Assembly (NCBI GenBank): GCA_018701105.1
Contig: JABIWD010000038.1
Location: 1 to 26,062 of the forward strand
Direction of reading: 5' to 3'
From: Candidatus Uhrbacteria bacterium
Lineage (GTDB): Bacteria > Patescibacteriota > Patescibacteriia > UBA9934 > UBA11717
DNA length: 26,062 nt
Below the pieces are notes generated by a model, which was given only the letters and a program-made list of their open reading frames with translations, was not told the DNA's origin and searched no databases. Position 1 is the first letter of the stretch; each line of letters begins with the position of its first letter. Position numbers and translations under genes: made by a program. Shown here one piece after another: positions 19,430-26,062 of the stretch.

Positions 19430-20422
19430 ATGAAATTTGATGTCATAACAATTGGATCAGCGGTAAAGGATGTGTTCGTTCAGAGCGATAAGTTCTACGT
19501 TGAAGAGTCTGACCGCTTCCCCGGCAGCGAAGATGCCTGTTTTGTACTGGGAGGCAAGATCGAAATCGATGAGCCCATATTCGGATCAGGTGGCGGGGCT
19601 ACAAACGCAGCAGCAACATTTGCAAAACTCGGACTCAAAGCTGCTACGATCGCGAAAGTCGGTAGCGACGATACGGGTAAAGAGGTTTTGAAAGATATAC
19701 ACGACCATGGAGTCTATACGAATCTAATGGCAATAGCTGCAAAGGGTGGAACTGGATACTCAGTCCTACTCACCGCAGCCAATGGACAAAGAACGGCCGT
19801 TGTTTATAGAGGCGTATCGAAAGAGCTTCAGCCAAAAGATATAGAATGGTCCAAGATCCAAACAAAGTGGTTCTATGTCACCAGCTTGGGGGGCAACATG
19901 ACCTTACTCAAGAAGATCTTCTCATTCGCAGCGAAGAACGATATCAAGATAATGTGGAATCCAGGAAGTCTTGAGCTAGCTAAAGGTACCAGAGCATTGA
20001 AGTCATTCTTCAAAAAGACCGACATCCTCTCGCTTAATCGAGAAGAGTCCGCCACAATAACAAAGCTCGGCGCTCACGACCTGCGAAATATCATTAAAAC
20101 AATGTCTTCTCTCGTTGGAGGCGTATACGTACTCACCGACGGAAAGCATGGCACATACGCATCCCGCGGTGAAGAATGTTTCTTTGCAAATCCAACCGAT
20201 GTGAAAGTGATAAACGCAACAGGATCTGGCGATGCGTTTGGAAGTGCGTTCACGACCGGCATGATTCATAGCGATGGTGATATAATAACTTCACTAAGAC
20301 TCGGCACCTTGAACGCTGAGTCAGTCATACAGGTAGTAGGTGCAAAGGAAGGGATCCTCAACCGCATGCCAGGATCACGACGACTCGCTTCAATAAAAGT
20401 TGAACCATACCGAATACATTAA
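19430..20422 (+). CDS. PfkB-family sugar kinase (second copy)
   Basis: A 330-aa ribokinase-fold kinase. It begins FDVITIGSAVKDVFVQ, has the substrate-binding GSGGGATNAAATFAKLG (about 56-72), MWNPGS, LSLNREES and the catalytic NATGSGDAFGSAF with base Asp268. An insert around residues 25-50 (DRFPGSEDACFVLGGKIEID) is not in the first copy. The substrate is unknown; the two kinases flank fba, and no 6-phosphofructokinase of the PfkA type is visible. It starts 23 nt after fba. The next gene follows after 1 nt. Confidence 0.9.
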   Translation: MKFDVITIGSAVKDVFVQSDKFYVEESDRFPGSEDACFVLGGKIEIDEPIFGSGGGATNAAATFAKLGLKAATIAKVGSDDTGKEVLKDIHDHGVYTNLMAIAAKGGTGYSVLLTAANGQRTAVVYRGVSKELQPKDIEWSKIQTKWFYVTSLGGNMTLLKKIFSFAAKNDIKIMWNPGSLELAKGTRALKSFFKKTDILSLNREESATITKLGAHDLRNIIKTMSSLVGGVYVLTDGKHGTYASRGEECFFANPTDVKVINATGSGDAFGSAFTTGMIHSDGDIITSLRLGTLNAESVIQVVGAKEGILNRMPGSRRLASIKVEPYRIH

Positions 20423-20423
20423 T

Positions 20424-21239
20424 ATGCCCCCATTAAGAAAAAAATCTCGAACTAGGAGCGGATCTGCGCCGAGAGCTTCAAAGTCTGCGCCCGCTACCCA
20501 TTCTCACACAGGGTTTCTGGTCGTTATCGTTCTGGCCGTTATCTTGCTGATTGTGGCAGGTGTCATGCTATTCCTGTCGTGGATATCAAGCGCACAGCTC
20601 ATTGTAGACAACATGAATCTTGAGCATGAGAACAGCACGCTCGAGACCGCGAAACACGAGCTTGAAGAAGAGAGTCAGGCAGCGATTCCGTTCTACTACG
20701 TGAACGAAGCGAGCGGCGAGTACACAGTGCGATCAATTGATGCAGATGGAGGAGATGAGCTTGTATACACAAATGATACTGACGAGCCGATATTGAAAAT
20801 GTACGCTCAGCCAAAAGTGGGATTTGACGGACGAATCATCCTCGAAGCACAACGCGAGGGCGATAGCCCAAGTCTAGCGCTCCTCGATCTCGACGTAACA
20901 ACTGGAGCGGTAAAAAACTTGGAACTAAGTTCAGAGCTGCCTCACAGAATTGCGACGAGCCTGTCTCCAGACGACACAATGATCGCAGCCGTCTACGATA
21001 ATCCGGAATTCGGGCACGACTCACTGGAGTTGAAGGTCTGGAACATACTGGATAGCGGAAGTCAGACACTGACAACGCTTGAGGACAACGAACGGTTCGC
21101 ATTAGCTTACGACGGCCTTGGTGGATCCTATGGTCAGACGCTAAGCTGGACCTCGGTAGACTGTGTAAGTGTCAAAATCTTTGAAAAGCAGCTATACGGA
21201 GCAAACACCGGACTAGAGTACAGAACGTTTTGCCTGTAA
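20424..21239 (+). CDS. Single-pass membrane protein, paralogue 1
   Basis: No family recognised. A basic cytoplasmic tail (residues 1-28), one membrane helix (about 29-51, GFLVVIVLAVILLIVAGVML), a short coiled coil (about 60-82) and an outside domain of about 190 residues. The outside part has QPKVGFDGRIILEAQREGDSP and SLSPDDTMIAAVYDN, blade-like segments that recall WD40/TolB-type propellers but are too few for a closed propeller. The gene at 21296 has the same layout and matching segments. The start at 20424 is 1 nt after pfkB. Confidence 0.75.
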   Translation: MPPLRKKSRTRSGSAPRASKSAPATHSHTGFLVVIVLAVILLIVAGVMLFLSWISSAQLIVDNMNLEHENSTLETAKHELEEESQAAIPFYYVNEASGEYTVRSIDADGGDELVYTNDTDEPILKMYAQPKVGFDGRIILEAQREGDSPSLALLDLDVTTGAVKNLELSSELPHRIATSLSPDDTMIAAVYDNPEFGHDSLELKVWNILDSGSQTLTTLEDNERFALAYDGLGGSYGQTLSWTSVDCVSVKIFEKQLYGANTGLEYRTFCL

Positions 21240-21243
21240 AAAC

Positions 21244-21282
21244 AAAGATGCCCCATGGTATAATGGTGGCATCTTTTATTTT
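21244..21282 (+). terminator. Terminator whose loop carries a promoter -10
   Basis: Stem AGATGCC-CCAT / ATGG-T-GGCATCT with one bulge and loop GGTATA, followed by TTTATTTTA. The extended -10 TGGTATAAT (21256-21264) runs across the loop into the 3' arm. Confidence 0.7.
21256..21264 (+). promoter_or_regulatory. Extended -10 promoter within a terminator
   Basis: TGGTATAAT inside the hairpin at 21244-21282. It would start transcription near 21271 for the gene at 21296, with a 25-nt leader lacking a Shine-Dalgarno. Confidence 0.5.
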
Positions 21283-21295
21283 ATGCTTGTCACAT

Positions 21296-22252
21296 ATGCC
21301 TCCTATTCAAACCACCACCCCACCCGCAGCAAAACCAGCTGCAGCACCTAAGCCGGCACGGAAGAAGCCAGCACCAAAGAAAGTCATCGTCCCACCCACG
21401 CAAATGGCTGGTCCAATACACAAACACACAGGCTTTATAATCGCGATTGCAATCACTACACTACTTTTGATCGCGGCGGCGGCTGTTGCCTACATCACAT
21501 GGGCAAACGGAGAAGATCTAAAGTCACAGATCATAGATCTAAACAGCAATGCACAGCAAGTCGCTCTTGAGCGCGACCAAATCAGCACCGACCTTGACCA
21601 AGCTCGCGATGATCTTGAGAACGCACCAAAACCTGCGCCGTTTTTCTACACATCATATGCAGTAACAGAAGCAAACGAAGTGACCACGGCACTACATAGC
21701 CTGACATCTGATTCTGACAGCGAGCTGTTTGTCACAACGGGGCCCGGGTCCACGTCATACAGCGTTTACGCGACTCCACGCGTTGGATTTGACGGTCGAG
21801 TTTGGCTAGATGAGAGCTCCGACACAGATAGCCCAGGTATCTGGCTTCGAGAATTCGATAGCATAGCTGGAACCGAGCTTACGCCTTCACTTTTTTCAGA
21901 CTTTCTCCCACAGAGCGACGCAATGGCGCTCTCACCAGACGAGACACGCATAGTCGCTGCGTACGGTATCGACAACGTTGCACGACCAGACCTAGCAGGA
22001 CAGATCGTATCTTGGAACCTGTTAACTGGTGACATGGTCTCTCTTGGAACATTGCCTGAGGGTGAACACTTTGGTGACACCTACTTCTCAGAGATCTGGG
22101 GATCAGACATTTCTACCTACAATATCCAATGGAAAGACAATAACTGTGCTCTTTCGAGTATCTACACCGAGGTTGCTGTCGACGCGACTGAAGGTGAGCC
22201 GGCAATGACAACTCGACAGTACGAAGGCAATCGAGAATTCTGCATGGAATAA
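21296..22252 (+). CDS. Single-pass membrane protein, paralogue 2
   Basis: A 318-aa relative of the gene before it: a Pro/Ala/Lys-rich cytoplasmic tail (1-46, PAAAPKPARKKPAPKK), one membrane helix (about 47-70, FIIAIAITTLLLIAAAAVAY), a coiled coil (about 77-107, VALERDQISTDLDQARDDLE) and an outside domain. TPRVGFDGRVWLDESSDTDSP and ALSPDETRIVAAYGID line up with matching parts of paralogue 1, so the pair looks like an old tandem duplication. The start at 21296 is chosen because upstream ATGs of the frame fall inside the terminator/promoter element. Function unknown. Confidence 0.75.
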   Translation: MPPIQTTTPPAAKPAAAPKPARKKPAPKKVIVPPTQMAGPIHKHTGFIIAIAITTLLLIAAAAVAYITWANGEDLKSQIIDLNSNAQQVALERDQISTDLDQARDDLENAPKPAPFFYTSYAVTEANEVTTALHSLTSDSDSELFVTTGPGSTSYSVYATPRVGFDGRVWLDESSDTDSPGIWLREFDSIAGTELTPSLFSDFLPQSDAMALSPDETRIVAAYGIDNVARPDLAGQIVSWNLLTGDMVSLGTLPEGEHFGDTYFSEIWGSDISTYNIQWKDNNCALSSIYTEVAVDATEGEPAMTTRQYEGNREFCME

Positions 22253-22255
22253 TAT

Positions 22256-23230
22256 ATGGCTAGAAAAAAGATCCTAATCACGCGTGAGATTCCAGACGAG
22301 GGAGTAAAGATGTTGAAGAAAAAGTTCGATGTCGACATCTACCCTCATGACCGGCCAATCCCCCGACGTGAACTTATCAAGCGACTACAGTCAAAGCGAT
22401 ATGACGCACTACTGTCGATCCTAACTGACAATATTGACGCCAAGGTCCTCGATGCAGCCGGAGGACAACTCATGGTAGTTGCAAACTATGCCGTTGGATA
22501 CAACAACATCGACCTTGAGGCAGCAAAGGAACGAAAGGTTATCATTACAAACACTCCCGGTCCCGAGATTTCCGAATCTGTAGCAGAGCATACGATTGCG
22601 TTGATGTTCGGACTCGCCCACAGAATCGTTGAGGGCGATGATTACGCGCGCGCTGGAAGGTACAAGTACTGGGGACCACAACTGCTACTCGGATCCGACA
22701 TAGTAAACAAGACCGTTGGGATCGTAGGCATGGGTCGCATTGGATCCTCTATTGCAAAACGATTGCACGATGGATTCGGTGTCAAAATACTTTACACAAA
22801 CAGAAGCAACAACAAAGATGCTGAAAAGCAGTTTGGTGCAAAGCGCGTTAGTTTGAACGAGTTACTGAAGCGCTCAGACTTTGTAACGCTCCATGTGCCT
22901 CTCTTACCAGAAACACATCACTTGATCGGCGCAAAGCAGCTCAAGATGATGAAAAAGACAGCGTTCCTCATCAACACGTCACGTGGACCTGTCGTTGACG
23001 AGAAGGCGCTCATTGCTGCCTTGAAGAAACAGTCCATCGGAGGTGCGGCCTTGGATGTTTATGAGTTCGAACCAAAGATTCCATACGCATTGCGCACACT
23101 ATCCAACGTGATATCTACACCACATACGGCGAGTGCTACAATCGAGACTCGACAATCCATGTCTCGACGAGCCGCAGAGAACATCATCGCGGTTTTGAGC
23201 GGTAAAAAGCCTAAGAATAAAGTTGTCTAG
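22256..23230 (+). CDS. D-isomer-specific 2-hydroxyacid dehydrogenase (glyoxylate/hydroxypyruvate reductase type)
   Basis: An NAD(P)-dependent dehydrogenase of 324 aa, closest by eye to the D-glycerate dehydrogenase / hydroxypyruvate reductase branch. It has VANYAVGYNNIDL, NTPGPEISESVAEHTIALM, the Rossmann motif GIVGMGRIGSSIAKRL (Gly158, Gly160, Gly163) and the catalytic trio Arg243 (NTSRGPVVDE), Glu272 (VYEFEP) and His290 (TPHTASAT). The substrate is not fixed by sequence. It starts 3 nt after the membrane protein stop, without a Shine-Dalgarno. Confidence 0.9.
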   Translation: MARKKILITREIPDEGVKMLKKKFDVDIYPHDRPIPRRELIKRLQSKRYDALLSILTDNIDAKVLDAAGGQLMVVANYAVGYNNIDLEAAKERKVIITNTPGPEISESVAEHTIALMFGLAHRIVEGDDYARAGRYKYWGPQLLLGSDIVNKTVGIVGMGRIGSSIAKRLHDGFGVKILYTNRSNNKDAEKQFGAKRVSLNELLKRSDFVTLHVPLLPETHHLIGAKQLKMMKKTAFLINTSRGPVVDEKALIAALKKQSIGGAALDVYEFEPKIPYALRTLSNVISTPHTASATIETRQSMSRRAAENIIAVLSGKKPKNKVV

Positions 23231-23231
23231 T

Positions 23232-23927
23232 ATGAGCACTAACAGGAAATCAATCTTTCCCTTCCTCGTAGGTGGAGCTATAGCGCTGATCCTAGTTGCA
23301 GCCCTCGCATATATAATGCGAGGGCCAGAGATCGCGTCGCTACCAACAGTTGATGAAGTGATTGATGTACTTGAGCAACCTCGAAACGTTAGCAACTACG
23401 ACTACGTCCTAGCTGATGATTGGGAGGATGCGACAACAGCCGAGAATACGATCAACGAGTCGCAAGGAAAGGACGAGGGTCAGGAAACTATCTTCCAAGG
23501 AGTGATCCGCGATCCAAACATCGAAGAGCTTTTCTACTTTGCAACGATCGATGAGTCTCGGGATGATGAGATTTTCCTCGGTATCTACAAATACGATACG
23601 ATCACTCGCAACTGGGAAAGACTTTACAAGGAAACGAATGAAGTCACAGAATCTGAGAGCTCTCAATACGCGTACAACGTACTAGGATTCGACAGAAATC
23701 AGCTCGTGATCAAACGTACGTCGCTAAACTTTATACCAGGGCTGTGTTATGAGCCTCTACTGTCCACCACAGAAACAACTACCGTGGATGGCGAGGAGAT
23801 TACAGTTGAAAGCCCAAGACTTGGCATGGGATTACTTGGCCCATACGGCAAATGGTCTAGACCGGACCTACCGGAAGACGTGAGGACACAGTACGAAGAG
23901 CGTCAGCAAGAGTGCAAACCGATTTAG
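23232..23927 (+). CDS. Membrane-anchored protein, 231 aa
   Basis: No family recognised. One N-terminal membrane helix (residues about 8-28, IFPFLVGGAIALILVAALAYIM) is followed by an acidic outside domain (TTAENTINESQGKDEGQE; DDEIFLGIYKYDTITRNWERLY) with two Cys (FIPGLCYEP and QECKPI) that could form a disulphide. The start at 23232 is 1 nt after the dehydrogenase stop. Last gene of the long plus-strand run, followed by a strong terminator. Confidence 0.75.
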   Translation: MSTNRKSIFPFLVGGAIALILVAALAYIMRGPEIASLPTVDEVIDVLEQPRNVSNYDYVLADDWEDATTAENTINESQGKDEGQETIFQGVIRDPNIEELFYFATIDESRDDEIFLGIYKYDTITRNWERLYKETNEVTESESSQYAYNVLGFDRNQLVIKRTSLNFIPGLCYEPLLSTTETTTVDGEEITVESPRLGMGLLGPYGKWSRPDLPEDVRTQYEERQQECKPI

Positions 23928-23930
23928 CAA

Positions 23931-23960
23931 ATAAAACTACCTCGAAAGAGGTAGTTTTAT
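23931..23960. terminator. Terminator after the sugar/membrane gene run
   Basis: Stem ATAAAACTACCTC / GAGGTAGTTTTAT around a GAAA tetraloop. The core ACCTC-GAAA-GAGGT recurs in the terminator after the tRNA. Confidence 0.85.
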
Positions 23961-23966
23961 TCTATA

Positions 23967-23995
23967 TTGACTCATTTCCGCCAAAATGATATAGT
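23967..23995 (+). promoter_or_regulatory. Promoter of tRNA-Ala
   Basis: TTGACT (23967-23972), a 17-nt spacer and TATAGT (23990-23995). Expected start near 24002, 13 nt before the tRNA. Confidence 0.75.
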
Positions 23996-24014
23996 CTCGT
24001 TGTCCCAAATACAT

Positions 24015-24091
24015 GGGCCATTAGCTCAGTTGGCTAGAGCACCTGCTTTGCAAGCAGGGGGTCAAGGGTTCGAATCCCTTATGGTCCACCA
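24015..24091 (+). tRNA. tRNA-Ala (anticodon UGC), CCA encoded
   Basis: Acceptor stem GGGCCAT / ATGGTCC with one G-U pair, D-arm AGCTCAGTTGGCTAGAGC, anticodon stem CCTGC / GCAGG with loop TTTGCAA (anticodon TGC at 24049-24051), T-arm GGGTTCGAATCCC, and ACCA at 24088-24091. All invariant positions look normal. Confidence 0.97.
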
Positions 24092-24096
24092 AAAGT

Positions 24097-24120
24097 CCAC
24101 CTCGAAAGAGGTGGTTTTTT
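24097..24120 (+). terminator. Terminator of tRNA-Ala
   Basis: Stem CCACCTC / GAGGTGG around GAAA, followed by T6. Confidence 0.85.
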
Positions 24121-24125
24121 GTTGT

Positions 24126-24160
24126 AAAAAAAACCGCGCATCCACAAGCTGTGGATGCGC
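24126..24160 (-). terminator. Terminator of the 24166 orphan gene
   Basis: An 11-bp perfect stem (GCGCATCCACA / TGTGGATGCGC, 3-nt loop) followed on the minus strand by GGTTTTTTTT. It lies 5 nt after the stop. Confidence 0.9.
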
Positions 24161-24165
24161 TGAAG

Positions 24166-24762
24166 TCAGTAGCGGAGTTGCGACGCGAGGGTCACGTTGG
24201 TAAGCGGACCCTTGTTCCTGCTCGATGCCACCACGAATCGCACGCGGCGAGTCTCGGCGTTGAAGCACATGGGCCACACGCCTCGCACCGGCTGAGAACC
24301 GTAGGCGCCGGTCCTCTTGATCACGTCACCGGTCGAATCCATGATCCCGACCAGCTCGTCGCCACCGCAGATCCCGGCAGCACCGAATGGTGGTACCTCT
24401 CCAGGCGCTGACCAGTAGCTGGGCCACATGAAGGAACCCTCGAAATCGACCTCCGCAGGCGAGTTCCCTGCCTGCGTAACGATCACCATCTCCCCACGAG
24501 CCCATCGGGCGCACATCACGATCGTCGTGTGATTCCACGGCTCGCTGACCAGAACCGGCCTGAAGTCGTACGTCCCGCACACGTCCATCGGATTCGCGTA
24601 GTCGTCGTGCAGGTTGAAGCCTTCCGACGTCTCAGCCGCCGTGTCGTTCACGGTATCCGTCGCTCCGAACCCGTGGACGGAGTCCTTGACCAAGAGGAAG
24701 AGTACTGCCGTAAGCAGCACCCATTCCAGAGCCCTTCTCCCCCTACTTTTCGCTTCAGTCAT
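24166..24762 (-). CDS. Lone island orphan: membrane-anchored or secreted protein, 198 aa
   Basis: No family recognised. Residues 1-10 are basic (TEAKSRGRR), 12-29 a membrane helix or uncleaved signal (LEWVLLTAVLFLLVKDSV), and the rest should be outside. The outer part has about four Cys (in DVCGTYDF, VMCARWAR, GICGGDEL and PMCFNAE), enough for two disulphides. Its start has a strong Shine-Dalgarno (GGGAGGCGAG before the ATG), its stop is TGA, it looks richer in G+C than the neighbours, and it has its own promoter and terminator. In all of this it matches the other island genes and not the core genes around it. Confidence 0.65.
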   Translation of the reverse strand: MTEAKSRGRRALEWVLLTAVLFLLVKDSVHGFGATDTVNDTAAETSEGFNLHDDYANPMDVCGTYDFRPVLVSEPWNHTTIVMCARWARGEMVIVTQAGNSPAEVDFEGSFMWPSYWSAPGEVPPFGAAGICGGDELVGIMDSTGDVIKRTGAYGSQPVRGVWPMCFNAETRRVRFVVASSRNKGPLTNVTLASQLRY

Positions 24763-24796
24763 CTCGCCTCCCTATCCGCACCATTGCGTTAACAAC

Positions 24797-24825
24797 TCTT
24801 TACCACACACAGAGCCCCATGTCAA
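24797..24825 (-). promoter_or_regulatory. Promoter of the 24166 orphan gene
   Basis: On the minus strand TTGACA (24825-24820), a 17-nt spacer and TAAAGA (24802-24797). The -35 is 3 nt from the -10 of the divergent gene. Confidence 0.6.
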
Positions 24826-24834
24826 TGGTATAAT
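24826..24834 (+). promoter_or_regulatory. Extended -10 promoter giving a leaderless mRNA
   Basis: TGGTATAAT (24826-24834), 6 nt before the ATG at 24841, so transcription should begin at or next to the start codon. Confidence 0.65.
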
Positions 24835-24840
24835 GATGTC

Positions 24841-25665
24841 ATGCAAATACAGAAATCCGATGGCAGCATCGAACAATTTCAAGGCAGCAAGATCGAACAC
24901 GCGATGCAGCGGGCGAAGGTTAGCGAATCTGCGATGAAGGAAGTGCTTGAGACAGTTCCGAAGATGATCCGCACGGGTACATCAACGAACACGATCCATC
25001 AGCGAGTGCTTCATATACTCGAAGAGATCGACCCTACTGGGGCTGCGCGATTCAACCTCAAGCATTCAATGCTACAGCTTGGACCAACCGGCTTCCCTTT
25101 CGAGCATTACTTTGCACGGCTGATGAACGAGTACGGATGGACAACGAAGGTTGGTGTCACTTTAATGGGGCGATGTGTTAGTCACGAGGTTGATGTTTAC
25201 GGAAAACGTGAAGGATCAAAAGATCGCGCAGTCGAAGCAAAGTATCACAACAGCTCTGGTAGAAAGACAGATGTAAAAACTGCACTCTACGTTTACGGAC
25301 GCCACGAGGACTTGCAGGCTCGTAATGCAAACATCCGCGGTGTACTCGTAACCAACACGCAATTCACTAAAGATGCGATCGCTTACGGTGAATGCATGGA
25401 GATGAAAATGAAAGGCTGGAACTATCCAAAAAACGAGGGGCTCGCGAAATACATAGAAGACAAAGAGCTTTATCCGATAACTGTTTTCTCAAAGATTCCA
25501 AAACATACAATCAGTAAAATGACGCATGAGGGAATCGTGCTCGCCAGGGAGCTTTGCTCACTGAGTACGAATGAAGCAAAGCGATACGGGATTGGTGAAA
25601 AACAACTCAAAGAACTACAAGGATTAACTACCAGTCTATGCCACATGCCAAAAAAATCTTCCTAG
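24841..25665 (+). CDS. ATP-cone domain fused to a restriction-endonuclease-like domain
   Basis: A 274-aa protein. Residues 1-90 resemble an ATP cone, the nucleotide-sensing domain of ribonucleotide reductases and NrdR (VQKSDG-like MQIQKSDGSIEQF, KIEHAMQRAKV, VLHILEEID). Residues about 95-200 look like a PD-(D/E)XK nuclease of the Mrr/Holliday-resolvase type: GVTLMGRCVSHEVDV with Asp118, then VEAKYH with Glu132 and Lys134. The C-terminal part (about 215-270, KHTISKMTHEGIVLARELC; YGIGEKQLKELQGL) may be helix-hairpin-helix-like. Such fusions occur in other bacteria; their role is not known to me. Predicted leaderless start. It overlaps the next gene by 28 nt. Confidence 0.78.
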   Translation: MQIQKSDGSIEQFQGSKIEHAMQRAKVSESAMKEVLETVPKMIRTGTSTNTIHQRVLHILEEIDPTGAARFNLKHSMLQLGPTGFPFEHYFARLMNEYGWTTKVGVTLMGRCVSHEVDVYGKREGSKDRAVEAKYHNSSGRKTDVKTALYVYGRHEDLQARNANIRGVLVTNTQFTKDAIAYGECMEMKMKGWNYPKNEGLAKYIEDKELYPITVFSKIPKHTISKMTHEGIVLARELCSLSTNEAKRYGIGEKQLKELQGLTTSLCHMPKKSS

Positions 25666-26062
25666 TACTTGCATTGGCGCTCGTGTTCACTGGTATCCAT
25701 GCGTCCGATACAGTCGCGAAGGAAGAAACGCAAAAACATTTCTTAAACAACAAAGAGGTTGCCATCAACCTTGATCTTCCGTTCGAGGAGATTGGTCAGA
25801 TTATTAGAGTTGATCTAGGTAATGACGGTACGGAAGAGATAATCGTCTCGGCTGGTTTCGATGAGAGTCCAACAGTTGCGGTATTAAGGGAAGATGGGTC
25901 CCGAATAGGCGATTTCCTAGCATTTATGCCCGAATACAAGCGTGGCGTCACAGTCGCCGCCGGGAATGTTGATGAGGATCCTGATATCGAGATCATCACG
26001 AGCACCATGAGCGGAGGCGGACCTCATGTTCGCGTCTACGATGCCTTTGGGGAGCTCGAGAA
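25638..26062 (+). CDS. Secreted FG-GAP/VCBS-like repeat protein, N-terminal part (cut by window edge)
   Basis: The frame starts at ATG 25638, inside the end of the ATP-cone gene, and runs off the right edge. It encodes a signal peptide (KKIFLVLALALVFTGIHAS) followed by repeats of the FG-GAP type: IIRVDLGNDGTEEIIVSAGF, then TVAAGNVDEDPDIEIITST with GGGPHVRVYDAFGEL. The acidic NVDEDPD loop fits calcium binding. Such proteins are typically on the cell surface. About 141 residues are visible. The start is supported by the signal peptide, with no Shine-Dalgarno. Confidence 0.8.
   Translation, partial: MPHAKKIFLVLALALVFTGIHASDTVAKEETQKHFLNNKEVAINLDLPFEEIGQIIRVDLGNDGTEEIIVSAGFDESPTVAVLREDGSRIGDFLAFMPEYKRGVTVAAGNVDEDPDIEIITSTMSGGGPHVRVYDAFGELE

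Noticed and set aside
1..26062. CRISPR arrays or a type III CRISPR locus near the DUF1874 gene
   Set aside because: No regularly spaced direct repeats and no cas-like gene were seen on either strand.
1..26062. UGA recoding as in Gracilibacteria or Absconditabacteria
   Set aside because: Core genes are full length without any in-frame TGA, so TGA is not used as a sense codon. It is simply missing as a stop in core genes.

Overview
The window looks like a chromosomal piece of a candidate-phyla-radiation bacterium, most likely a Parcubacteria relative. This is inferred from gene content and was not checked by any search. The clues are a Parcubacteria-style secreted surface module at 12441-13229, a transketolase split into two genes, sugar metabolism built on PfkB kinases and class II aldolase, a eukaryote-type IleRS, and core genes packed with 1-3 nt gaps.

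Layout. 1-880 is the start of glmS (minus strand, cut by the window edge). 943-3294 is a minus-strand island operon of four unrecognised or virus-like small genes, separated by hairpins. 3377-4107 has two promoter/terminator units without a convincing gene. 4133-7566 is ileS-ruvA (minus). 7685-8484 is a lone NrtR-like gene. 8568-10943 is rpiB, an Rpe-like gene and a coiled-coil gene (plus). 11280-12038 is another lone orphan gene. 12441-13229 is the surface protein. 13236-13800 again has two gene-less transcription units. 13799-14539 is a TrmB-family regulator, divergent from a plus-strand sugar operon: tktN, a DUF4349 membrane protein, tktC, then pfkB, class II fba, a second pfkB, a membrane protein, its paralogue, a D-2-hydroxyacid dehydrogenase and a third membrane protein (14580-23927). 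A tRNA-Ala(UGC) follows, then a lone orphan secreted protein (minus), an ATP-cone/nuclease-like protein and the start of a secreted FG-GAP-like protein cut by the right edge.

How it works together. RpiB, the Rpe-like protein, the two transketolase halves, aldolase and two PfkB kinases cover much of the non-oxidative pentose phosphate route and the middle of glycolysis. The TrmB regulator sits on an operator-like inverted repeat overlapping the tkt promoter and may control the operon.

Most striking pattern. The window holds two gene classes with different expression signals. The 19 complete core-type genes (11 TAA, 8 TAG, no TGA stops) have no visible Shine-Dalgarno. Several start 6-9 nt after an extended -10 (TGnTATAMT), so their mRNAs should be leaderless or nearly so. 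The seven orphan 'island' genes (984, 1450, 2351, 2776, 7729, 11390 and 24166) look richer in G+C, have strong Shine-Dalgarno sequences, sit in transcription units whose promoters have TTGACA-like -35 boxes and longer 5' leaders, and use TGA in 4 of 7 cases. One of them (2351-2665) matches the DUF1874 family, which includes the viral ring nuclease AcrIII-1. The islands therefore look imported, and the hairpin-punctuated operon at 943-3294 is the best candidate for an undescribed system.
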